64,000 nucleotides of DNA, taken from Algoriphagus litoralis (GTDB lineage: Bacteria > Bacteroidota > Bacteroidia > Cytophagales > Cyclobacteriaceae). Below are positions 36,520 to 44,720 of this stretch, in pieces; position 1 is the first letter of the stretch, and each line of letters starts with the position of its first letter. The notes beneath the pieces are model-generated. The model was not told the origin of the DNA. It did no database searches and worked only from the letters and a program-made list of their open reading frames with translations. Both the position numbers and the translations under genes were made by a program. The stretch spans positions 1-64,000 of the forward strand of contig NZ_QGOL01000006.1 in the NCBI RefSeq assembly GCF_003259255.1, written 5' to 3'.

Positions 36520-38729
36520 GGCACTGGGTTTTAATCGGGCTTATTGTTTTCCTTCCGGAAATTCTACTTGCCCAAACTGCTGAGAATTTTGATCCTCCTT
36601 TGATTTCTCCTGAAGTATTTGCTGTGAGGGCAACAGGGAAAATCATCGTAGATGGCACCTTGGATGAAGAAGACTGGAAGTCGGCAATACCGATCAAACA
36701 TTTCTTTGCCATGGAACCCCGCCAAGGTGCTACAGTGGTTCATCCTACGACGGTTCGGATTTTGTTTGATGATCAAAATCTCTACATCGGTGCATTTTGT
36801 TCAGATAGTTTAGGAAAAAAAGGCGTTCGGGTACAGGATCTTCGGAGAGATTTTCTTTATGGGGAAAATGACATGTTCTACATTCAGCTTGACCCGCAAA
36901 ACCTAAAGCGATTCAATGTAAGCTTCCAATCCACTCCCTATGGAAATCAGCGTGATCTTCAGGTTTTTGATGATTCCTTTCGAGACAATGACTGGGATGC
37001 ACTTTGGAAGGTAAGAACTACCATCCTAGATTCCGGCTATGTCGTGGAAATGGCCATCCCATTTAAATCAATCCGATATACCAAATCAGAAGAAAAGGAA
37101 GACTCTGTTTCCTGGGGAATTACATTGGCAAGACTGGCAAGGAGAGACTACGAGCAAACCGTCTTTCCAGCGATCCCTCAAGCTTTTTCACCTTATCGGA
37201 TGACTTATGCGGCCCAACTTAAAGGATTGGAGCTCCCTCCCCCGTCTGTCAACTTCAGAATTCAGCCTTATGGATTGGCACAAACTTCCCAATCCATCAA
37301 TTCTGCTGGAGAAACAATCAGCAAAACGGAATGGAAGGCCGGAGGAGAAATGAAGTGGGCTATCACTCCTAGTTCGGTTTTGGACCTGACTTTCAATACG
37401 GACTTTGCTCAAGCTGATGTGGATCGAGCGGTAAATAACCTGACACGGTTTAATGTTTTCTTTCCGGAGCGGAGGCAGTTTTTTCTGGAAAACAGTGGAA
37501 TTTACTCTGGTGCTGATAGTCCCGGTTTAAAGCCTTTTTTCAGCAGAACAATCGGACTAGCCAATGCTCAGTTTAATTCAGATCCCATTCCTATCGAAGC
37601 TGGAGCCAGATTTACCGATCGAAATCAAAAAAGAACTTTGGCAGGATTGTATGTTCGCCAACGAGGCACGGATTTTCAGGCTCCAGTGAATTTTTCATTA
37701 ATGAGATACTTAAAAAACTACGGAAAGCAAAACAATATTGGCGTAATGCTGACCCAACGAAATGACGAAAACCAACCTGAAAAAGGGTTAGAAGCTCAAT
37801 CCAATACCACGATTACACTGGATGGTTTGATCCGTCCCAATGACACCTGGACCATCACTTATCTTGCAAGTGCTTCCAGACAAAACACCAACGACAGTAT
37901 TGGTTTTGCAGGCTCCTTCTATGTAGGTTGGTTTCCTAACAACTGGTACGCCGGCTGGGTGACACGACTAGTAGATGAAAAGTATCTTCCCGGAATGGGA
38001 TTTGTCTTTGCAAACAATACCATTTATTCCAATCCTGGAGGATACTACATCTGGAGACCTGAAAAAGGGTGGCTCTCCACTTGGGTCAGGCGCTGGGATC
38101 CGGGATTTTTTGTCAACTGGTATCAGACGACCAGCACACTTGCCACTCAAGAAATCAGCGTGGACATGTTCCCAATTTACATCCTAACCCGATCCAATGG
38201 TCTGATTTCATACACCATTTCTCCAACGGTTCAGAATTATGACTTCTCTTTCCCGATTTTGGGACAGACGATTGTTCCTGGCAGATATGATTTTACTCGA
38301 CATGCGTTGCGATATCGAATGGATCAATCCAAAAAAGTAAGCCTAGATGCCCGCTATTCTTTTGGAGGATATTTTAATGGAAGTCTGAATAGTCTTTCAC
38401 TGAGCAGCCGAATCGCTCCTATTCCTCACATTGCAGCGGAATTTAGCTATGAGCACAATTCTTTTACAGGATTTGGCGAGGAACAGGCTGATTTCACAAC
38501 AGATTTGTTCACGGCAGGAATTCGGCTGGCAGCTACTCCACGGATCCAACTCTCGGGATTTTATCAATACAATACGTATGACAAACAGGCCCGAATTAAC
38601 CTCAGAGGAAGTTGGGAATTTGCCCCGCTAAGCTTTCTTTATCTGGTCTACAATGAAAGTAACTTTCAAAATACTCCAGTCCAAAATCAAAGCGGAATCG
38701 CCAAGGTGAGCTATTTGAGGCAGTTCTAG
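36516..38729 (+). CDS. DUF5916 outer-membrane protein with N-terminal CBM9-like domain
   Basis: A 737-residue exported protein (signal peptide ending ILLAQ). Residues ~30-230 form a carbohydrate-binding-module-9-like beta-sandwich (KIIVDGTLDEEDWKSA, VRILFDDQNLYIGAFCSD, VVEMAIPFKSIRY). Residues ~240-737 form a DUF5916 region with repeated amphipathic strands, FFPERRQFFLENSGIYSGA, and a C-terminal aromatic strand VSYLRQF typical of outer-membrane barrels. Overlap with the permease gene places an outer-membrane barrel in one operon with an inner-membrane ABC-2 exporter, so a trans-envelope export or envelope assembly role is suggested. Confidence 0.82.
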   Translation: MRHWVLIGLIVFLPEILLAQTAENFDPPLISPEVFAVRATGKIIVDGTLDEEDWKSAIPIKHFFAMEPRQGATVVHPTTVRILFDDQNLYIGAFCSDSLGKKGVRVQDLRRDFLYGENDMFYIQLDPQNLKRFNVSFQSTPYGNQRDLQVFDDSFRDNDWDALWKVRTTILDSGYVVEMAIPFKSIRYTKSEEKEDSVSWGITLARLARRDYEQTVFPAIPQAFSPYRMTYAAQLKGLELPPPSVNFRIQPYGLAQTSQSINSAGETISKTEWKAGGEMKWAITPSSVLDLTFNTDFAQADVDRAVNNLTRFNVFFPERRQFFLENSGIYSGADSPGLKPFFSRTIGLANAQFNSDPIPIEAGARFTDRNQKRTLAGLYVRQRGTDFQAPVNFSLMRYLKNYGKQNNIGVMLTQRNDENQPEKGLEAQSNTTITLDGLIRPNDTWTITYLASASRQNTNDSIGFAGSFYVGWFPNNWYAGWVTRLVDEKYLPGMGFVFANNTIYSNPGGYYIWRPEKGWLSTWVRRWDPGFFVNWYQTTSTLATQEISVDMFPIYILTRSNGLISYTISPTVQNYDFSFPILGQTIVPGRYDFTRHALRYRMDQSKKVSLDARYSFGGYFNGSLNSLSLSSRIAPIPHIAAEFSYEHNSFTGFGEEQADFTTDLFTAGIRLAATPRIQLSGFYQYNTYDKQARINLRGSWEFAPLSFLYLVYNESNFQNTPVQNQSGIAKVSYLRQF

Positions 38730-38735
38730 AAAAAG

Positions 38736-38763
38736 AAAAGTCCCCAATAGCTCAGGGACTTTT
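38736..38763. terminator. Bidirectional terminator between convergent operons
   Basis: Nine-pair stem AAAAGTCCC / GGGACTTTT with a 10-nt loop. It is A-rich on the left and T-rich on the right, so it can serve the DUF5916 and DUF4625 ends. Confidence 0.85.
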
Positions 38764-38782
38764 GCAACCAAAACAACCAACC

Positions 38783-39706
38783 TTATTTGATTTCAAGCGG
38801 AATAGATTCCCGGGTTACATTACCTGCGGTATCTTCTGCCCAAATGACCAGGCTTAGGTTTTGCTGGCCTGCTGGCACCTGTAAGGGATGTTGGGCAATG
38901 AAGGCTGCCAAGTCCAAAGTGTGGGCGCTCTCAAGGGGATCACCGGATAAACTTCGCCAGGAGGAAGTTCCCAGCATTACTTCAGCAAAAGTGCTTTCCG
39001 CAATATCCTTCTGTTCATCCAGGCTTACTTCATTGGTAAGTCTCATCCAAATAAACTTCAAGGGCGATGATAAGGAATGATCTGTCACCTTCACTTGTCC
39101 GGCTAAAATCAGGTTCTGACCGACAGATGCCTCCAATTTCCCATTTGGCTTCTTCGCCAAAGAAATGGCAGGAGCATAGGGTCGCTGTATGTAAAAGGTA
39201 GTGTGATAATTAGACCCATCAGCAAACCCGGTTTGGTTTCCTTCAGAATCTGTTGCAGAAATCGTGATATGGTAGGGACCGGCTAATAAATTTCCGACTA
39301 CTTCTGAATTGGTCCCTTCCCAAGCGATTTCATGGGAATCGATGCTCACATCCTGCGCTCCAGACGGAATGACCAAATTAGGGTTGGAAGCAGTGCTGCT
39401 GAAAATCCGTTTCACATTGAGCCGCTCAAAGGAATTAGTTAGGCGTGCATGCGAATGACCATCAAACCCTCCATGTATATCCAACAATATTTCTTTGACA
39501 CCAGAAGGATCTGAAACCCTAAAATCTACATTTACCGATTGATTGCTCGGTGTCACAAGCATTCCAGGAGAAGGCTGGATTTCCTGACCTGCGGTCAAAG
39601 AAGAGATTACAGGCGGATCAAGATCTTTGGGATTTTCAGAGTCACCGCAGGAAGTGAGTAATAATCCGGATAAGATCGCTAGCAAAAAGGACAAGTTATT
39701 TTTCAT
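38783..39706 (-). CDS. DUF4625 lipoprotein
   Basis: A 307-residue lipoprotein (lipobox LLTSC, C20) with two Ig-like beta-sandwich DUF4625 domains (~30-165 and ~180-307), each with a GPYxxxISATDSEGN or LVIWAEDTAGN strand. The first domain contains the His-rich loop HGGFDGHSHAR (~82-92), a possible metal-binding site. It overlaps the TonB receptor gene by 11 nt and is its likely surface- or periplasm-exposed partner. With the AztD-like neighbour this supports a metal-related role; direct evidence is limited to the His cluster. Confidence 0.82.
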   Translation of the reverse strand: MKNNLSFLLAILSGLLLTSCGDSENPKDLDPPVISSLTAGQEIQPSPGMLVTPSNQSVNVDFRVSDPSGVKEILLDIHGGFDGHSHARLTNSFERLNVKRIFSSTASNPNLVIPSGAQDVSIDSHEIAWEGTNSEVVGNLLAGPYHITISATDSEGNQTGFADGSNYHTTFYIQRPYAPAISLAKKPNGKLEASVGQNLILAGQVKVTDHSLSSPLKFIWMRLTNEVSLDEQKDIAESTFAEVMLGTSSWRSLSGDPLESAHTLDLAAFIAQHPLQVPAGQQNLSLVIWAEDTAGNVTRESIPLEIK

Positions 39707-42080
39707 AGGTATCTGATGAATTTTTCTGTGTCAATGGGATAGAAAGTCCCAGAATGATATTTCTTCCAGGTTCTGGAATATTGATTAGTCGATATCGACT
39801 TAGGTGATTGAAATAGAATTGATTGGTAAGGTTTTTTACCCCAAGATTTAAGGCCAAACTTCTGCCTGCCACAGTCAATTCGGTACTGAAATTCAGGTTT
39901 ATCAATTGGTATCCAGGAGTTATTCGCTCATTTCTTGCAACCCTGTTTTGCGCAGCAGCATGTCTGAAATCCACGCCAAAGGATACGTTTTTGACCAAAT
40001 TACTTCGGAGCTCATAGTGGTAAACAAAACCCGCAAGCAATGAAAATGGGGGTGTTAAAGGAAGTGGTAGCTGAGATTCTAGATTGTAATTCCAGACATA
40101 ATCCATCCCCAGATTGAAGTCCATATTGAAGTTGGACTGAAACTGAGCGGAGAGTTCCCCTCCCAAAAACACAGCATCATCTTGTTTGTATTCCCAAAGT
40201 GTACTCGATCCCGGTAAAGGCGAAAAACTGCCACTTGGTGCTAAATAGATGAATCCACGATACAGCGAGGCAAATGGAGTTATGCCAAAGGAAAGTTTTT
40301 CCTGAGCCCAGCTATAAGCCAAATCAACTTGATAACTCCGTTCAGGGATAAGATTAGCATTTCCTCTTTCGTGTCTAAAATTGCCGTGGTGAATGCCATT
40401 GGATGCCAATTCTATTGGAGTGGGAAAGCGAAGTCCCGAGCCAAGATTTGCCTTAAGAATTTGAAATTCATCGATTTCCCAAGAAACTCCCCCTGAAAAA
40501 CTAGGTCTCAGAGCCTTCCTTTCCATATCAGGATTTCGCTGATCAAACTCGCCTGTGGCCTCCAGTCGGTCATAAATAGGCTGAAGGTGTTCATCGATTG
40601 AAAGTATATTTCCATCGAGACGGATTCCTGCATTCCAGTGAAAACGATCCTGAATGGTTTGATTAACAATAAAATAACCTCCTGCCAAATAGCTTCGGTA
40701 AGCTGGTAAAAGAAACTCAAATCCATCGTACTCATTGATCATGGCCTGAGCCATTAATCCATAATTCAAGCGGGTTTGAGAATTGACTGTCAAAACCTCC
40801 CGATAGTTTGCAGTAAATGTGCTGAGATCCAATCCAAGCGCAAGATTTCCGGAAGGAGTAGGTCCTACCCCATGTACATGAGGAAGCGATTCCTCTTGAC
40901 GAATATTTCTTTGGTAGCCTAGATCAAGCTCAATCGATCGGTTTCCTATCAACCAATTTGAATTGGAAATCACCTTCCAATGGGTGTTGATCTGTCGGGG
41001 CAATCCTATATCCCTTGGATTTCCATCATCTTCCAAACTGTAAGCGGTTGGAATTCCCACTGCCCCGGTAAAAATCCCTGCTTCCTGACCAAACCTTGAA
41101 ACGGTTAGTTGAGACTTGCCTCGACTTAGAATTTTTCCCGCAGTACCTGAAAAGTGTAGCGCTTTACCGGCAGTATTTTTCAGCCGCTCGTTGAAAATCG
41201 GTAACACATAACCGGCATATACATAGGAATCAGTGGGTACATGGTAGTCGCCATGTGTATTATTTGTCAAGCGACCCATGTAATAAAAATCATCCTTACG
41301 GCCCTTCAGATGGACAGACTGACTAAAATATTGACTGTTTGACTGATAATCCAAGGAAAGACCAGCTTTTAAACCGTCAGTTTGAAGTGGCTGTTCCGGT
41401 AGAATATTTAGCACCCCACCCATTGCATCCGGACCATGCATCAATGAATTGGGACCTTTAATTATCTCCAAACGATCCACATCGTGGGAATCAATTTCAA
41501 GCCCATGGTCAGCGCCCCATTGTTGCCCTTCTTGTTTGATTCCTTTGTCATTGACCAAAATCCGATTGAAGCTCAGGCCTCGAATCACTGGTTTGGCTAC
41601 TCCAACACCGAGGTTCATCGAAGAGATGCCTGGAATATTCTCGAGCGAGCCTGCAAAAGTCATGCTTTGAGCATTTCTGATCTCACCACCAGAAATAATC
41701 ACATCTGACATGGAGCTCTCCCTACTACCTACTCCTACCCGATTTCCGGAAACTAAGGCGGCATCCAGTTCAATAATTGAATCTATCATGATCACCTTAA
41801 TCCACCCTTCTTCGGCCTGATTCAATTCCACTTGGATATATCCCGAATGGGAAATAATCAGATATTCATCCTGGGCCATGTAAACCTCAAATAATCCTTT
41901 CTGATCTGCCAGAAACTTGGTTCGAGTACCGGACTTTGTTTTAACCTCTATCAATGCTGAAAGGTAATTCCCATGAGTGTCGGTCACTTGACCTTTCATT
42001 AATACTTCCTGTGCATATGCTTTTGGCACAAAAATGAAAAGCATTAAAAAGCAGATTGATCGAACTGGATTTGGAATCAC
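39696..42080 (-). CDS. TonB-dependent outer-membrane receptor, probably for a metal or metal complex
   Basis: About 794 residues: signal peptide ending PKAYAQ, an N-terminal carboxypeptidase-regulatory-like domain (~25-110: LMKGQVTDTHGNYLSALIEV), a plug domain (~125-240: MSDVIISGGEIRNAQSMTF, GPNSLMHGPDAMGG) and a 22-strand-type barrel. There is no SusD partner. Extracellular segments carry His-rich stretches (LPHVHGVGPTPSG, NGIHHGNFRHERGN), often seen in zinc-type receptors. The frame is open to 42227, but the signal peptide is best served by the GTG at 42080; a TGCAA-N5-TTGCA palindrome ends 8 bp before it. It is co-transcribed with the DUF4625 lipoprotein. Confidence 0.88.
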   Translation of the reverse strand: MIPNPVRSICFLMLFIFVPKAYAQEVLMKGQVTDTHGNYLSALIEVKTKSGTRTKFLADQKGLFEVYMAQDEYLIISHSGYIQVELNQAEEGWIKVIMIDSIIELDAALVSGNRVGVGSRESSMSDVIISGGEIRNAQSMTFAGSLENIPGISSMNLGVGVAKPVIRGLSFNRILVNDKGIKQEGQQWGADHGLEIDSHDVDRLEIIKGPNSLMHGPDAMGGVLNILPEQPLQTDGLKAGLSLDYQSNSQYFSQSVHLKGRKDDFYYMGRLTNNTHGDYHVPTDSYVYAGYVLPIFNERLKNTAGKALHFSGTAGKILSRGKSQLTVSRFGQEAGIFTGAVGIPTAYSLEDDGNPRDIGLPRQINTHWKVISNSNWLIGNRSIELDLGYQRNIRQEESLPHVHGVGPTPSGNLALGLDLSTFTANYREVLTVNSQTRLNYGLMAQAMINEYDGFEFLLPAYRSYLAGGYFIVNQTIQDRFHWNAGIRLDGNILSIDEHLQPIYDRLEATGEFDQRNPDMERKALRPSFSGGVSWEIDEFQILKANLGSGLRFPTPIELASNGIHHGNFRHERGNANLIPERSYQVDLAYSWAQEKLSFGITPFASLYRGFIYLAPSGSFSPLPGSSTLWEYKQDDAVFLGGELSAQFQSNFNMDFNLGMDYVWNYNLESQLPLPLTPPFSLLAGFVYHYELRSNLVKNVSFGVDFRHAAAQNRVARNERITPGYQLINLNFSTELTVAGRSLALNLGVKNLTNQFYFNHLSRYRLINIPEPGRNIILGLSIPLTQKNSSDTYEK

Positions 42081-42087
42081 GGAAATT

Positions 42088-42102
42088 TGCAACACTGTTT
42101 CA
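42088..42102. promoter_or_regulatory. TGCAA-N5-TTGCA operator, site 3
   Basis: TGCAACACTGTTTCA (one mismatch), 8 bp upstream of the TonB receptor GTG and 4 bp downstream of its predicted -7 element. The geometry is the same as site 2 at the ABC operon. A further half site TGCAA lies at 42105-42109. Confidence 0.6.
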
Positions 42103-42106
42103 TTTG

Positions 42107-42136
42107 CAATATTAATGGCCGAAAAATTAGCCTCAA
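42107..42136 (-). promoter_or_regulatory. Predicted promoter of the TonB receptor operon
   Basis: Reading the minus strand: TTG (plus 42134-42136), 19-nt spacer, TAATATTG (plus 42107-42114), 7 of 8 to TAnnTTTG. Confidence 0.45.
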
Positions 42137-42153
42137 AGCAAATTCCTCTTTTT

Positions 42154-42168
42154 TGCATCAATATTGCA
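42154..42168. promoter_or_regulatory. TGCAA-N5-TTGCA operator, site 4
   Basis: TGCATCAATATTGCA (one mismatch), just upstream of the TATTTTTG -7-like element (42171-42178) of the AztD-like gene. Confidence 0.5.
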
Positions 42169-42176
42169 TTTATTTT

Positions 42177-42191
42177 TGCAACACTATTGCA
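42177..42191. promoter_or_regulatory. TGCAA-N5-TTGCA operator, site 5
   Basis: TGCAACACTATTGCA, a perfect dyad overlapping the last bases of TATTTTTG at 42171-42178 (exact TAnnTTTG match), 51 bp upstream of the AztD-like ATG. Confidence 0.65.
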
Positions 42192-42242
42192 CAAAAGAAA
42201 TTCCTGTTGTTGCTTTACGGTCAACAAATCAATTTACCACAC

Positions 42243-43505
42243 ATGAAAAAATTACAGACAGCTTTTATTGGACTGGCATTTTTGGCGTATTCCTGTCAGG
42301 AAAAAGAAGATCCAATCGTTGAACAACCCACTTTTGAAAATCAGGAAAGTGAATGGATTCGGGTCCTTACCTGGAATGCCTCTGGTAACATTTCTATGAT
42401 GAACCCGATCACAGGAGAAGTAAAAAATCCGTCAGTTAACGCATTTGCTCAAGGCAGTGCAAACTATTTAAGTCCCAGCGGACGATACATTACATCGATC
42501 GAGCGGGTAAATGGTGTAGTGAGATTCTTTGACACTGGAATCGAAAACCACTCTGATCATGGCCATGAATACGAAATGAGGTGGTTAACACCAACGGCAT
42601 CTGCACCCTTGCCTACTCATTTTTCTGCAACAAACGGAAATATTATCATCTTCAATGACGGTGACGGTTCCGTGACTTGGGTTAGAGAAAGTACGATGGA
42701 AACCCCATCATTTGATCCCACCATCATCAAAGACCTAAACAATGAAGTTCACCATGGCGCAGCTACCTGGTTGACTGGAAATAAACTGGTAGTCACCTAC
42801 AAAAATCCTGAGATCGCGGGTGCACTTCCCCAAACGATCAAAATACTTTCGTCTACGGGGGAAGTAGTGGTAGAATCTGAAGATGTCAAAGTGACTGGAA
42901 TACATGGGGATGCATCAAATGGTCAATATGCTATTTTTGGAGGAACTGAGGGGGTTTTGGTAGCGGGAGCCAATAATCAGCTCTTCAGAATTGATAATAT
43001 TTCACCCTTAGAACCAACTTCCGGCAACTGGATGGGTACCATCAAGTCGAATGACAACTCAAACATTTTCTATGGCTGGGCAAGAAATAAAGGCATTTTC
43101 TCAATAGATCCCAGCTCAAAAACAATGAAGAATGTTTATTCCGGCGATGACGTGAGTAACTATTTCTTCTCTGCAGACGGGTCTAAACTCATCATTCAAA
43201 CCTCCAATAATTCGGTAAAAGTAATCGAAAGCGAGACTGGAAGTACTATTGCACAGGCTCCGATAGCTGTGGCTTCCCTTGATGGAGGAGCATCGGCCCG
43301 CAAGGTTCAAGATGACGCATCATTTTATCGTTTGATGAATGAATTGCCGCCGGTATTGACCAGTTCTGAGAAATACCTCTATGTACTATCACCATCTAGA
43401 ACAGAGATCGAGGTTTTGGATTTGGAAAACTTGAATTCAGTCAAAAAGATGACTTTAAACAATCCTGTCACTGGTTTTATGAGAGTTGGATTTCAAACAA
43501 AATAA
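42243..43505 (+). CDS. AztD-like periplasmic zinc metallochaperone, lipoprotein
   Basis: A 420-residue lipoprotein (lipobox AYSC, C18) predicted to be a beta-propeller. It shows the spaced His blocks I associate with AztD zinc chaperones: ENHSDHGHEYE, LPTHFSATNG, NEVHHGAATW, GIHGDASNG and then FGGTEGVLV. AztD carries zinc in the periplasm and hands it to the binding protein of an AztABC importer. Here no AztABC genes are adjacent; instead the gene is divergent from a TonB receptor and shares operators with an ABC-2 operon. The ATG at 42243 gives a clear lipoprotein signal; the open frame extends to 42087. Assignment is from remembered family motifs and should be confirmed by profile search. 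Confidence 0.72.
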   Translation: MKKLQTAFIGLAFLAYSCQEKEDPIVEQPTFENQESEWIRVLTWNASGNISMMNPITGEVKNPSVNAFAQGSANYLSPSGRYITSIERVNGVVRFFDTGIENHSDHGHEYEMRWLTPTASAPLPTHFSATNGNIIIFNDGDGSVTWVRESTMETPSFDPTIIKDLNNEVHHGAATWLTGNKLVVTYKNPEIAGALPQTIKILSSTGEVVVESEDVKVTGIHGDASNGQYAIFGGTEGVLVAGANNQLFRIDNISPLEPTSGNWMGTIKSNDNSNIFYGWARNKGIFSIDPSSKTMKNVYSGDDVSNYFFSADGSKLIIQTSNNSVKVIESETGSTIAQAPIAVASLDGGASARKVQDDASFYRLMNELPPVLTSSEKYLYVLSPSRTEIEVLDLENLNSVKKMTLNNPVTGFMRVGFQTK

Positions 43506-43526
43506 TTTTTAAAGAATATTTTTTGT

Positions 43527-43560
43527 AAAAGCCCAGATGTGAAAAGTTTGGGCTTTTTTA
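43527..43560 (+). terminator. Terminator after the AztD-like gene
   Basis: Nine-pair stem AAAAGCCCA / TGGGCTTTT, 13-nt loop, T run. Confidence 0.82.
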
Positions 43561-43633
43561 GTTTCCATTTCAAGCATATAGGTGAAAGCGTGAAGCCTGC
43601 CTTAAATCTGGCAATTTGATACTAAAATCCCAT

Positions 43634-44605
43634 TTATCCCTTCTGAATTTCGTCCCCAAAAATCTCCTTGACCACCCAGCCTTTGCCCCATTCTTCCATC
43701 TCATTTTCAGTCCAAAGTTCTGGGAAAAAGATTACTTTCTGGAAGCGAGGAGGAAGGTATTTCTGCCAGTTGGTACCACCCGTGGCGGCAATATCCACCG
43801 GATCTCTTTGAAGATATCTCACCGCAGATTTGTAGTGTGCTAAAGGCCAGAAGACATTGGCTTTCAGATCAAACTGCCGCATCAGCTCTGTCATTGATTC
43901 AGATGGACTCTCCAGCTCCATGTACTTTTGCCAGAGATTTTTTCGCCGATACGATTCGATCAGTTGAATGAGCTTTTTGCCGTATTTCAGTTCAAAGTTT
44001 TTAAGGGTTAGGGTCTTTTCTCCAGTCGCCAATTCGATCGCTCCCTGCTGCCAATACAGATGCTCAAACAAATCATCCGATGGACTATGGTAGTCAAATT
44101 CCCCTCTTTTGCTAAGCGTAATCAGATTAAAGGCGTCTGTCGCCATCAGCTCAATTTCGCGAAACTGAGCACTTTGAAATCCCGAGGAAGGGAGAAGAGA
44201 CATTCTAAACTTCAGGAATTGCTCCCGTTCCATTCCTTTCCACATCATCGCAAATGAACTTATCAAATGGTCAAAGTACATCAGGATTCGCTCCAAACGT
44301 GCCTTGAAAAAGTCTTCCGAAATCGCATGCTGATCTGCGATTTGCTCCATTTCAGAGATAATCAGCTTGAAATACAGCTCTGTAATCTGGTGGTAAATAA
44401 TGAAAATCTTCTCGTCCTTGAAACTGGTTTTCGGTTGCTGTAAAGACAACAAAACGTCCAAATTGATGTATTCCCAATAGGTCAGATAGTCTGCGTAGAG
44501 CAAGCCTTCGAGATACGAAAGCATATCCTGACCGGAAGCTTTAAACTTTTCCTGGAGTTGATGGATTTTATCTAAAATTTTGGGATCAAATTGGGCTTCC
44601 TGCAT
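43634..44605 (-). CDS. kynA: Tryptophan 2,3-dioxygenase
   Basis: A 323-residue haem dioxygenase that opens the indole ring of L-Trp to N-formylkynurenine, the first step of the kynurenine pathway. Recognisable blocks are YADYLTYWEYINLD, the distal-His region IIYHQITELYFKLI, the FRMSLLPSSGFQSAQFREIE substrate region, and the C-terminal GGTNWQKYLP. Length is near the usual ~280-380. The ATG at 44605 is used since the longer frame begins at TTG (44620). It is divergent from glutaryl-CoA dehydrogenase, which acts in the same degradation route by way of glutaryl-CoA in some organisms; other kynurenine genes are not in the window. Confidence 0.92.
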   Translation of the reverse strand: MQEAQFDPKILDKIHQLQEKFKASGQDMLSYLEGLLYADYLTYWEYINLDVLLSLQQPKTSFKDEKIFIIYHQITELYFKLIISEMEQIADQHAISEDFFKARLERILMYFDHLISSFAMMWKGMEREQFLKFRMSLLPSSGFQSAQFREIELMATDAFNLITLSKRGEFDYHSPSDDLFEHLYWQQGAIELATGEKTLTLKNFELKYGKKLIQLIESYRRKNLWQKYMELESPSESMTELMRQFDLKANVFWPLAHYKSAVRYLQRDPVDIAATGGTNWQKYLPPRFQKVIFFPELWTENEMEEWGKGWVVKEIFGDEIQKG

Positions 44606-44720
44606 GGGATTTTTAGTCAAAAAGGTAGTTATTTCAGCGCCTTTCTACTTAATTTCGGGCAGCTGTTGGGTAATGTTCCCGGCAAAAATGAGTGATTCCC
44701 AAAAATAAACCAAATATACT

